A stretch of DNA of 64,000 nt, taken from Micromonospora avicenniae. GTDB lineage: Bacteria > Actinomycetota > Actinomycetes > Mycobacteriales > Micromonosporaceae. The notes below the pieces were generated by a model. The model was not told the DNA's origin, did not search any database, and saw only the letters and a list, made by a program, of their open reading frames with translations. The translations under genes and the position numbers were made by a program. Of the stretch, positions 24,273 to 32,400 are shown piece after piece; the first letter of the stretch is position 1, and each line of letters opens with the position of its first letter. Where the stretch lies: assembly GCF_900156065.1 (NCBI RefSeq), contig NZ_FTNF01000005.1, forward strand, positions 62,001 through 126,000. Direction: 5' to 3'.

Positions 24273-25909
24273 GCGCACCCACCACAACGGCCGGCGCCGA
24301 GCCGATGACGCACCGGCGGACGCTCGAAGCACTCAGCGGTCTGCTGCTGGTGCTCTTCGTCGCGCTGCTGAGCAGTACGGTCGTCTCGACGGCGCTGCCC
24401 AAGATCATTGGCGCGCTGAACGGCTCGCAGACCCAGTACACCTGGGTGGTCACCGCCACCCTGCTGACGGCGACCGCGACCACCCCGATCTGGGGCAAGC
24501 TCGCCGACCTGTTCAGCAAGAAGCTCCTGATCCAGCTCGCCATCGTCGTCTTCCTGCTGGGCTCGATCGTCGCCGGCTTCTCGCAGAGCGCCGGCCAGCT
24601 CATCGCCGCCCGTGCCTTCCAGGGCATCGGGGTCGGCGGCCTGCAGGCCCTCGTCCAGGTGGCGATCGCCGCGATGATCCCGCCTCGCGAGCGGGGCCGC
24701 TACAACGGCTACCTCGGTGGCGTGATGGCCCTCGCCACGGTCGGCGGCCCGCTGCTCGGCGGTCTCATCGTCGACACCTCCTGGCTCGGCTGGCGGTGGT
24801 GCTTCTTCGTCGGCGTGCCCGTCGCGATCATCGCGCTCGTCCTGCTCCAGGCCACGCTGAAGCTGCCCGTCGTGCGCCGGGAGAACGTCAAGATCGACTA
24901 CCTCGGCTCGGCGCTGATCGCCGCCGGCGTCAGCGTGCTGCTCATCTGGATCTCGTTCGTCGACAACTCGTTCGACTGGGTCTCCTGGCAGACCGCCGCG
25001 ATGGTCGGCGGATCGGTCATCCTGCTCGCCCTGGCGATGGTGGTCGAGAAGCGGGCCGCGGAGCCGGTCGTCCCGCTGGCGATCATCCGCGAGCGCACCA
25101 CCGCGCTGGCCATCCTGGGCAGCCTCGCGGTCGGCATGGCCATGTTCGGCGGTTCGGTCTTCCTCGGCCAGTACTTCCAGATCGGGCGTGGCTACACGCC
25201 GACCGAGGCCGGTCTGCTCACCATCCCGATGATGGGTGGTGTGCTGATCTCCTCGATCGTCGCCGGTCGGCTGATCACCAAGAGCGGACGGATCAAGCCG
25301 TACATCGTGTTCGGCTCGATCGTCCTCGTCGTCGGTTTCGCCCTGCTCGGCATGATCGACCACGAGACCTCGCTGTTCCTGATCGGCGGGGCCATGTTCC
25401 TCGTCGGCGTGGGCGTCGGTATGACCATGCAGAACCTCGTCCTCGCGGTGCAGAACACCGTCTCGCTCAAGGACATCGGCGCGGCGAGCTCCAGCGTGGC
25501 GTTCTTCCGGTCGCTCGGCGGCACCATCGGTGTCTCGGTGCTCGGTGCCGTCCTGGCCCGCCGGGTCGCCGACCAGATGACCCATGACCTGGCCGCCGCC
25601 GGCGTTCCCACCTCGGGCGCGGGTGAGACCAGCAACCTGAACCTCGCCGCGCTGCCCGACGCGATCCAGAACATCGTCCGGGCCGCGTACGGCGACGCCA
25701 CGGGGCACATCTTCCTCATCTCCGCGGTGATCGCGGTGGTCGGGGTGATCGCCGCGCTGGCGCTCAAGCCGGTCACGCTGCGCACGAGCATCGACCTGCC
25801 GGACTCCGTCCGGTCGGCGGCGGTGGCCGCGGACGCGGTCGACGGTGCGCCGCCGTTCGACGAGGTCAACGTCGACGACGGGCGGGAGCGCGCGGCCACC
25901 GGTCGCTGA
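24269..25909 (+). CDS. DHA2-family (14-TM, EmrB/QacA-like) MFS multidrug efflux transporter
   Basis: A 546-residue proton-antiport exporter with fourteen predicted helices. Motif A is WGKLADLFSKKLL, and the antiporter motif C is seen in MALATVGGPLLGGLIVD. The C-terminus carries an unstructured, acidic tail. Coupled to the MarR gene by an ATGA overlap. The closest relative in the window is the DHA2 protein at 60958. Substrate unknown; drug or solvent export is expected. Confidence 0.94.
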   Translation: MSAPTTTAGAEPMTHRRTLEALSGLLLVLFVALLSSTVVSTALPKIIGALNGSQTQYTWVVTATLLTATATTPIWGKLADLFSKKLLIQLAIVVFLLGSIVAGFSQSAGQLIAARAFQGIGVGGLQALVQVAIAAMIPPRERGRYNGYLGGVMALATVGGPLLGGLIVDTSWLGWRWCFFVGVPVAIIALVLLQATLKLPVVRRENVKIDYLGSALIAAGVSVLLIWISFVDNSFDWVSWQTAAMVGGSVILLALAMVVEKRAAEPVVPLAIIRERTTALAILGSLAVGMAMFGGSVFLGQYFQIGRGYTPTEAGLLTIPMMGGVLISSIVAGRLITKSGRIKPYIVFGSIVLVVGFALLGMIDHETSLFLIGGAMFLVGVGVGMTMQNLVLAVQNTVSLKDIGAASSSVAFFRSLGGTIGVSVLGAVLARRVADQMTHDLAAAGVPTSGAGETSNLNLAALPDAIQNIVRAAYGDATGHIFLISAVIAVVGVIAALALKPVTLRTSIDLPDSVRSAAVAADAVDGAPPFDEVNVDDGRERAATGR

Positions 25910-25928
25910 ACCTCCGCCTCGCGGTAGC

Positions 25929-25969
25929 CCGAGGGCCGCCCCGCCGTTCGACGGCGGGGCGGCCCTCGG
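25929..25969 (+). terminator. terminator of the MarR-efflux operon
   Basis: Perfect 18-bp GC-rich stem (25929-25946 with 25952-25969) and TTCGA loop, 20 bases after the stop. Confidence 0.9.
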
Positions 25970-26125
25970 TGTGTCCGGGTCGGGTGGAGTCCGCTCCCCA
26001 CACCTTCCTGCTCGCGTCGCACGGCCGATGGTTGTCACGCCTGTGGCTGTTCGTGTGGGTCATCCGCCGTGAACGGTCGTGGTAGAACTGACCGCGATGA
26101 AGGTGCGAATCGGCGCAAGTCGGGC

Positions 26126-27316
26126 ATGGTGACCCGTGTCGGACCCCGCTCGGTCGGCGGTGGGGTCCCGCGCAGCGCGACAGTCCTGGAGTTGCTCTTC
26201 GACGTCGTCTACGTGTTCGCGCTCGCCCGTCTCGCCGGACGGATCGCCGACGACCTGACCATCGTCCGGCACACGCTGCTCTCCGAGGCGGGCCAGACCC
26301 TACTGTTCTTCGTCGCGATGTGGATGATCTGGTCGATCAACGCGTTGACCACGAGCATCTACGACCCCCGTTCCCCCACCATCCAGATCGCGCTGGTGGT
26401 GACGATGTTCGGCACGTTGGTGCTGGCCGTGTCGTTGCCGCAGGCGTTCGGCGCGCGCGGCGTGATCTTCGCCGTCACCTACGTCCTCCTTCAGGTCCTG
26501 CGTCCACTGCACCTGGCGCTGGCGCTCCGGCGCGGTCCGGGGTGGAAATCGCCGGCGCGGATGCTCTGCTGGCACACGGTGTCCGCCGTCTTCTGGCTCA
26601 CCGGCGCGGCCAACGACGACGTCACTCGCGGCGTCCTGTGGACCATCGCCGTCGGCATCGAGGTACTCGGGTTGGCCATGGCCTGGGTCGTTCCCGGGTT
26701 CGGTTCGAACCGTCCCCGATACAACATCGTCTACGAGCACCTCGCCGAGCGGTACAACCAGTTCTTCATGATCGCCCTCGCCGAGGTGGTGCTCGAGACC
26801 GGCGCCGCGGTCAGCTTTCCCGGGCTCTCCGTCGGCCGGACGACGGTGCTCGTGGCCGCCTTCCTGACCGTCGTCGCCTACTGGCGGATCTACTTCTACC
26901 ACCGGTCGTCCGAACGGGCCGAGCATCCGAGCGGCTCCGGGCCTGCCATGCGCCTCACCGACCGGTCGAACTTCAGTCTGCTGCTGATCGTCGGCGGGGT
27001 GATCTGCAGCGCGGTCGGCTTCGGCCAGGTCGTCCGGGAACCGGACTATCCCATCGACTGGGCGCTGGTGGTCGTCATCTTCGGCGGCCCGGCGCTGTTC
27101 CTGGTCGGCCGGGCGTTCCTCGAGCGGGAGCTCCAGCCGGCCCGGCGCAGCCTGGCGCTCTACCTCGGCCTGCTGGCCCTGGGCGCGGTCGCGCCGATCA
27201 CCCTGCTGTTCCCGCCGATGGCCGCTGCCGTCGGCGTGGCGGTGGTCCTGGTGGGTGTCGCCCTCTTCGACGAGCTGCACCGGCAGTCGAGTCGGGCGGG
27301 CAACCCGCCGCTGTAG
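26126..27316 (+). CDS. second LtrA-family membrane protein
   Basis: A 396-residue polytopic membrane protein of the LtrA family: PRSATVLELLFDVVYVFALARL near the N-terminus and RYNQFFMIALAEVVLETGAAVSF mid-protein are the two family blocks. About ten to eleven helices. Start is uncertain: I prefer the ATG at 26126, close to the family start; a GTG at 26069 in the same frame would add 19 residues without a ribosome site. An 11-codon frame (26098-26133) overlaps this start. Paralogous to the protein at 21854, with low identity by eye. Confidence 0.82.
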   Translation: MVTRVGPRSVGGGVPRSATVLELLFDVVYVFALARLAGRIADDLTIVRHTLLSEAGQTLLFFVAMWMIWSINALTTSIYDPRSPTIQIALVVTMFGTLVLAVSLPQAFGARGVIFAVTYVLLQVLRPLHLALALRRGPGWKSPARMLCWHTVSAVFWLTGAANDDVTRGVLWTIAVGIEVLGLAMAWVVPGFGSNRPRYNIVYEHLAERYNQFFMIALAEVVLETGAAVSFPGLSVGRTTVLVAAFLTVVAYWRIYFYHRSSERAEHPSGSGPAMRLTDRSNFSLLLIVGGVICSAVGFGQVVREPDYPIDWALVVVIFGGPALFLVGRAFLERELQPARRSLALYLGLLALGAVAPITLLFPPMAAAVGVAVVLVGVALFDELHRQSSRAGNPPL

Positions 27317-27385
27317 CCAATGGCCCGGCGCCGGAGGCGGTTGCCGTCAGGGACGACGACAACCACCCCCGGACCGGGATGCGGG

Positions 27386-29689
27386 CTACAAGCCGGGGCA
27401 CTGCCCCGACGTGCCGCCGCGCACCGTGTTCGGTGCGCCGAGGTCGACCGGGGCCGGGCTGTTACCCGAGCAGTGCAGCGAGGTCACGTCGTTGCCGGCG
27501 AGGATGGCCGCCGTCGTGCCGGTGGCGTTTCCGGTGAGCAGTAGCGCGCCCTCCACGCGGGTGCCCACCGCCGTGACGTGACCGGTGGTGCCGGTCACCG
27601 CGACCGCACCCCGCACGCTGCTGTTCAGCAGCTCCACGGCCGTCGCGCCGGTCGCCGAGACCGCGCCGGTGATCGAGGACCGCTCGACGACCAGGGCGGC
27701 CCCGGGCCGGACGGTCACGCTGCCGGTGACGGTCGCCGCGCGCAGGCAAGTGACCCCGGAGGTGACCACCAGCGCGCCGGTGCGCGGGCCGGAGATGACG
27801 TCCGTGCAGGTCGGCGGCGACGGAATCAGCGTGGCCACGAACTTCCCGGCCGAGCCGATGTTGCCCACCGCATCGATGCCCCGGTACTCCACGGTGTGGC
27901 GGCCGTAGCCGGGGGAGCGCGGCGCGAACGACGACATCGACAGGCCACCCGAGCCGAGATTGCCGTAGACGAGGTCGTCCACGACGGTGCCGGTCGCGCT
28001 GAACTGGAACGGCGCCTTCGCGTCGCTCGGCGAGCCGTAGTAGTTGTGCCAGCCGTCGCCGTCGAGCCGGAACTCCGCGGTGACCTGTCCCGGGCTGTCG
28101 TCCGTGCCGGCCAGGCCCATGGTGAACGGGCCGTTGTACACGTACTCGGTGGGCTTGCCGGGCTTCGCGGTGGTGAGCAACGGCTCCGAGAGGTCGTAGT
28201 CGACGTCGGGCCGGTTCGCGTCGACCGTCCAGGAACGGGTCACCGACTCGCCCGTTTGCGGGTCGGTGACCGTCGCGGTCAGCTGGTGGGCGCCCCGGGC
28301 CAGGTTGAGCGGGGCGAGTTCCAGGTCACCGTCGTGGCCGGGGTTGGCCACCGGGCGGCCGTCGAGGGTCCAGCTCACCACCGGGATCCGGTCGGTGGTG
28401 TGGGTGGTCTCCACGTACACGACATCCTGCGCGCCGACCGGCCGGTCGGTCGCGGTCGAAGCGGTGATCGCGAGTGGCTCGTTCGTCGTGGGGGTGGCGA
28501 CGCGGGTGTCGACGGTCCAGGTACGGCGCTGGGTCAGGGACGGCGAGTCCCGCAGCGCCGGGTCGCGTACGAACGGCGTCGGGTCGGTGACGGTGGCGGT
28601 GACGGTGTGCGTGCCGGGGGTCAGCCGCAGCGTCCGCAGGTCCAGGTCGCGGGCGTTGCCGGTGCCGGGAACTGCCGTGCCGTCGACGGTCCAGCCGACC
28701 GTCAGCTCGTGGCTCACCGGGTGCAGGGTCTCGACCCGTACGACCCGGTCCGCGCCGATGGGCTGGTCCGTCTCCGTGCCGCCGGCGAGGATGTCGACCC
28801 GGCTCGCGATCCGCTCGGTCATCTGCTCCCGGGCGACCTGGTCGAAGTAGAAGCCCAGCGACTTCATCATCGAGTGCTGGCTCGGGCGCCACACGCCCTT
28901 CTGCAGGTAGAGCCCACCCTCGTAGCGGCCGATCGTGCCACCGGACTCGCTCGGCTCGCCCAGCCATCGCCACCACTTGGCCTGGGTGTCGCGCATCTGC
29001 TGCTCGGTGAGCAGGGTGTGGTGCGCCGACGAGGGTTCCGGCCCCTCGTACGTGTCACCGGCCACGCCGCGGGCGTAGTAGTCGTACTCGTCCTGCAGGC
29101 CGCCGAGGGAGTGCCCGATCTCGTGCGGGCCGATCAGCGCGGAGAGCGCGTTGCCGCCGGACGCGGTGGCGTTGGCGCCACCCGCGCCGCCGTACGTGTC
29201 GCTGTTGGCCAGGGCGATGAGCTGCCGGTTACCCCGGTTGGTGCCGATCGCCAGGTCGGCGTACCTGTTCGCCGCCGCTCCGTTGACCCCGAGCAGCCGC
29301 TGCACGCTGTTGGGGTTGCAGCCGCCCCAGAAGCCCATCCCGAGCACGGTGTCCCGCTGCGGATCGCCCAGCCCCGGGTCACAGTCCACGCCCGACTCGG
29401 CAGAGATGATCTCGATCGCGTAGACGTTGAAGTAGCTGCGATAGGACTTGAACGGCTCGATCGTCCACAGGGTGTTCAGGTGCTTCTCGACGTTCGCGCG
29501 GAAGGTGGGCATGTCCGCCTCGGTGTAACCGTCACCGAGCATCACCAGGTTGAAGCGTTCCGCCGGATCCCCGGTCACCTGGACCGGCACCACCGTGGCG
29601 CTACCCACGTCCGCGGCCGCGGCCGGCGCCGCCCCCACCAGACCGGCCGCGAGCATCGCGGCCACACACAGCCCTGCTCTGATCCTCAC
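27386..29689 (-). CDS. secreted M64-family (IgA-peptidase-like) zinc metallopeptidase with repeat domains
   Basis: A 767-residue exported protein (signal 1-26). The peptidase M64 domain (about 40-330) has zinc motif HEIGHSLGG (from 189) with downstream acidic ligands in LQDEYDYY. Two or three Ig/PKD-like segments (about 330-560) share the 'LDLRTLRLTPGTHTVTATVTDPT' pattern. The last 130 residues are short alternating V/T/G repeats that look like a beta-solenoid, ending with cysteines. I chose the GTG at 29689 since GGAGGAG lies eight bases upstream. Extracellular proteolysis is expected. Convergent with the LtrA-like gene. Confidence 0.87.
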   Translation of the reverse strand: MRIRAGLCVAAMLAAGLVGAAPAAAADVGSATVVPVQVTGDPAERFNLVMLGDGYTEADMPTFRANVEKHLNTLWTIEPFKSYRSYFNVYAIEIISAESGVDCDPGLGDPQRDTVLGMGFWGGCNPNSVQRLLGVNGAAANRYADLAIGTNRGNRQLIALANSDTYGGAGGANATASGGNALSALIGPHEIGHSLGGLQDEYDYYARGVAGDTYEGPEPSSAHHTLLTEQQMRDTQAKWWRWLGEPSESGGTIGRYEGGLYLQKGVWRPSQHSMMKSLGFYFDQVAREQMTERIASRVDILAGGTETDQPIGADRVVRVETLHPVSHELTVGWTVDGTAVPGTGNARDLDLRTLRLTPGTHTVTATVTDPTPFVRDPALRDSPSLTQRRTWTVDTRVATPTTNEPLAITASTATDRPVGAQDVVYVETTHTTDRIPVVSWTLDGRPVANPGHDGDLELAPLNLARGAHQLTATVTDPQTGESVTRSWTVDANRPDVDYDLSEPLLTTAKPGKPTEYVYNGPFTMGLAGTDDSPGQVTAEFRLDGDGWHNYYGSPSDAKAPFQFSATGTVVDDLVYGNLGSGGLSMSSFAPRSPGYGRHTVEYRGIDAVGNIGSAGKFVATLIPSPPTCTDVISGPRTGALVVTSGVTCLRAATVTGSVTVRPGAALVVERSSITGAVSATGATAVELLNSSVRGAVAVTGTTGHVTAVGTRVEGALLLTGNATGTTAAILAGNDVTSLHCSGNSPAPVDLGAPNTVRGGTSGQCPGL

Positions 29690-29845
29690 CTCTACGCTCC
29701 TCCGTCCATCGGCGGGCTGCGCTCGCGGCCGGCGGACGCGCGGCCCGGGAGGCGTACGCCCGTCATCGATCGCGATCTTCCGGACCGTACCCGGCCGGCG
29801 ACCCGTGGGATAGCCCTCGGGATCGCACCGCCGGGGCGCGACGGG

Positions 29846-30010
29846 GGCCGGCCGCTGGTGGACCCGCCGTTCACCCATGAGTAGATCTCGAAGGTCGGCG
29901 ACTGGGTCGAGCGGTCCGGCAAGCGGCTGCGGTACGTCTACGCCACGCACGGGCACGGCGACCACTGGTTCGGCACCGCCGAGATCCTCAAGCGCTTCCC
30001 CGGCGCGCCG
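29846..30010 (+). pseudogene. remnant of a metallo-beta-lactamase-fold hydrolase
   Basis: Conceptual translation in one frame gives LVDPPFTHE, an in-frame TAG (29882-29884), then ISKVGDWVERSGKRLRYVYA and THGHGDHWFG followed by TAEILKRFPGAP. THGHGDHWFG (29945-29974) is the zinc motif of the MBL superfamily, and the flanks match the usual spacing of such proteins. There is no start upstream and the frame loses similarity at about 30010, where the convergent TetR gene begins. The gene is therefore stop-interrupted and truncated at both ends. Confidence 0.75.
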
Positions 30011-30027
30011 CGGCGGTCGGTCGGGGC

Positions 30028-30672
30028 TCAGGCGGCGAAGCTCTCCACGTGACCGATCGCCGCCTCGATCGCGGCACGTAGCGGTTGGGACGAGCGCCGA
30101 ACCTGGCTGAGCAACAGGCCACCCTGGACCGCCGCCAGCAAGGCGCTCGCCAGCTGGTCGATGTCGGCCTCCGCGACGAGTGTCCCCTCCTGCCGCATGC
30201 GGCCCAGCCCCGCCCGGATCGGAGTCTCCCAACGGTCGAAGGCTCGCGCCAGGTCGCCCCGCAGGGGCTCGCAGGTCTCGACCAGCTCGCTCGCCAGCGA
30301 GCCGATCGCGCACCCGCCCGCACAGTCGTGCCGTTCCTGCGCCGTGACCACGGCGTCGCACCACGCCCGCAGCGCCTGGAAGCTGTCCAGCCGGTCGAGA
30401 TGCGGTTGCTGGCTCTCGATGGTCTGCTCGACCTGGTACGCGATGACGGCGCGCACCAGCTCGGTCTTGTCCCGGAAGTAGTGGTAGATCTGGGAGGCGC
30501 TGACCCGGGCCGCCTGCTGCACGTCCGGGATGCTGGTGCCGGCGACGCCCTTGCGGTAGATCAGCTCTGCCGCCGTCTTCACGATCCGCTCCCGGGTGCG
30601 GCGACCCGCGGCCGTGTGCCGCGGCCTGGCCGGCACCGCGCCTCGGGTGGAGGCGGTATCGGTTGGTGTCAT
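30028..30672 (-). CDS. TetR-family transcriptional regulator
   Basis: A 214-residue repressor. DNA-binding domain: VAGTSIPDVQQAARVSASQIYHYFRDKTELV (about 42-72). The C-terminal ligand domain has HDCAGGCAIGSLASEL, a cysteine-containing string typical of TetR proteins with a TetR_C_16/AcrR-like fold. A perfect CTTAAC-GTCG-GTTAAG palindrome lies nine bases upstream of the ATG and is probably its own operator. Its 3' end abuts the decayed MBL-hydrolase gene, which may once have been its target. Confidence 0.92.
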   Translation of the reverse strand: MTPTDTASTRGAVPARPRHTAAGRRTRERIVKTAAELIYRKGVAGTSIPDVQQAARVSASQIYHYFRDKTELVRAVIAYQVEQTIESQQPHLDRLDSFQALRAWCDAVVTAQERHDCAGGCAIGSLASELVETCEPLRGDLARAFDRWETPIRAGLGRMRQEGTLVAEADIDQLASALLAAVQGGLLLSQVRRSSQPLRAAIEAAIGHVESFAA

Positions 30673-30680
30673 CGCCCCAG

Positions 30681-30696
30681 CTTAACGTCGGTTAAG
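30681..30696. promoter_or_regulatory. autoregulatory operator of the TetR gene at 30028
   Basis: CTTAACGTCGGTTAAG, 6+6 perfect arms with a 4-base centre, just upstream of the TetR start. It is unusually AT-rich for the surrounding DNA. Confidence 0.65.
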
Positions 30697-30780
30697 TCCT
30701 GTCGCCCGGGGTGCGGGCGGTCGGTGGAGGATGCCGGCCGGCGCAACGTGCCGTGGCCGGTCCGGGCGGGCCCGCGGGCG

Positions 30781-30800
30781 GCGGACGCGCCGCCGTCCGC
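30781..30800 (-). terminator. hairpin after glucose-6-phosphate dehydrogenase gene
   Basis: GCGGACG (30781-30787) and CGTCCGC (30794-30800), 7-bp stem with 6-base loop, starting 16 bases past the minus-strand stop. Confidence 0.45.
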
Positions 30801-30816
30801 GAGCTCTCGTCGGTTG

Positions 30817-32199
30817 TCAGTGCGCGGTCGTCGGCGCGTGCCAGCGACCGGCCAGCGTCTGCGCCTCGGCCGGGCCCCAGCTGCCCCGGGGGTACGAGAG
30901 CACCGGCTCCGGCAGATCCAGGACCGGCTCGACGATCCGCCACTCCTGCTCGATCGTCTCCTCGCGTGCGAACCGCAGGTGCCGGCCGTCCAGAGCGTCG
31001 TCGAGCAGCCGCTCGTACGCCTCCCGCCGGTGTCCGAGCGTGGCGTCGAAATCGACCGGAAGCTCGACCGGAACGGCGGTGACCTCCGCGCCGGGCTGCT
31101 TGACCTGGACCGAGAGGCTGATGCCATCGTGGCGGCCCAGCCGGAAGCGGAGCAGGTTCGGCTCCGGCGCGGCTGCGTCGGCGCCCGGCACGAGGTTGCG
31201 CTCCGGCGTCTTGAACTCCACCACGACCTCGGTGGCCGTGCTCGGCATCAGCTTGCCCGTACGCAGGTAGAACGGCACTCCGGCCCAGCGGGGCGAGTTG
31301 ATCCGCAGCTCGGTGGCGATGAAGGTCTCGGTGTTGGAATCGGCGGCGACCCCCGTCTCGTCGCGGTAGCCCGCGTACTGGCCGCGGACCGTGGTCGCCG
31401 GCGAGAGCGGCTCCACCTGGCCCAGGGCGCGGATCTCCTCGGCGCGGTACGCGTCGTCGCCGGCGTCGGCCGGGGACTCCATGGCGAGCAGGGCCACTAC
31501 CTGGAGCATGTGGTTCTGCAGCACGTCGCGGGTGGCGCCGACCCGGTCGTAGAAGCCGGCGCGCCCCTCGGTGCCGAAGCCCTCGGCGAGCGTCACCTGG
31601 ATGTTGGCGATGTGCTCGGCGTTCCAGAGCGGCTCGAAGAGCCGGTTGGCGAAGCGGAAGACCCGGAGCCCTTCGACGGCCTCCTTGCCGAGGTAGTGGT
31701 CGATCCGGAAGATCCGCTCCGGGTCGAAGGCCGCCCGCAGCGCCTTGTTCAGCTCGTGCGAGGTGGCCAGGTCGCGGCCGAAGGGCTTCTCGACGACGAC
31801 GCGGCCCCGCGCGGCCAGGCCGGCGCCGGCCAGACCGTCGACCACCGGCGTGAAGACCGCCGGCGGGATGGCCAGGTAGAACAGCGGGCGCTCGGCCGCC
31901 GAGAGCGCCTCGGCGAGCCGCTGGTAGGTGTCGGGGTCGGCGTAGTCGCCGGAGAGCATCGTGAGGTTCCGGGCGAGGGCGTCGAAGACCTCGTCGTCGA
32001 CCCGGCCCTGCGCCTCCAGCACCGACTTGCGCGCCGCCGTGAGCAGCTGCTGGTGGTCCCAGCGGGAGCGGGCGACGCCGATGACCGGCATGTCGAGCCG
32101 ACCGCGGCGGGTCAGCTCGTACAGCGCCGGAAAGAGCTTCTTGGCGACCAGGTCTCCGGTCACACCGAAGAGCACTACAGCGTCTGAGCGCAGGTCCAT
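30817..32199 (-). CDS. zwf: glucose-6-phosphate dehydrogenase
   Basis: A 460-residue enzyme that oxidises glucose-6-phosphate to 6-phosphogluconolactone with NADP(+), the entry to the oxidative pentose phosphate pathway. Visible motifs: Rossmann GVTGDL (12-17), EKPFG (137-141) and the active-site RIDHYLGKE (165-173). Normal length. I prefer the ATG at 32199, nine bases after GAGGTG; a GTG four codons earlier has no ribosome site. It stands alone, without the usual transketolase, transaldolase or opcA neighbours, so it may be a second copy in the genome. Confidence 0.95.
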   Translation of the reverse strand: MDLRSDAVVLFGVTGDLVAKKLFPALYELTRRGRLDMPVIGVARSRWDHQQLLTAARKSVLEAQGRVDDEVFDALARNLTMLSGDYADPDTYQRLAEALSAAERPLFYLAIPPAVFTPVVDGLAGAGLAARGRVVVEKPFGRDLATSHELNKALRAAFDPERIFRIDHYLGKEAVEGLRVFRFANRLFEPLWNAEHIANIQVTLAEGFGTEGRAGFYDRVGATRDVLQNHMLQVVALLAMESPADAGDDAYRAEEIRALGQVEPLSPATTVRGQYAGYRDETGVAADSNTETFIATELRINSPRWAGVPFYLRTGKLMPSTATEVVVEFKTPERNLVPGADAAAPEPNLLRFRLGRHDGISLSVQVKQPGAEVTAVPVELPVDFDATLGHRREAYERLLDDALDGRHLRFAREETIEQEWRIVEPVLDLPEPVLSYPRGSWGPAEAQTLAGRWHAPTTAH

Positions 32200-32355
32200 G
32201 GCAACGTTCACCTCATCTTGGAATCAACTTTCCAAGACTCTCGCGCGCCCAGTCCGGCGTCCACGTCCGGGCACGTGACTTGCGCGACAAACCGGGACAG
32301 TTGCCTGGGAGGTTAGAGGGCCAGCCCGAGCACGGCGCGCGCGGGTGCCGTCGGC

Positions 32356-32395
32356 GCGGGTGGTCCGGCCGGCCGCGACCGGCCGGACCACCCGC
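32356..32395 (-). terminator. terminator of the M14 peptidase gene
   Basis: Perfect 17-bp stem (32356-32372 with 32379-32395) and 6-base loop, five bases downstream of the minus-strand stop at 32401. Confidence 0.88.
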
Positions 32396-32400
32396 CACCG

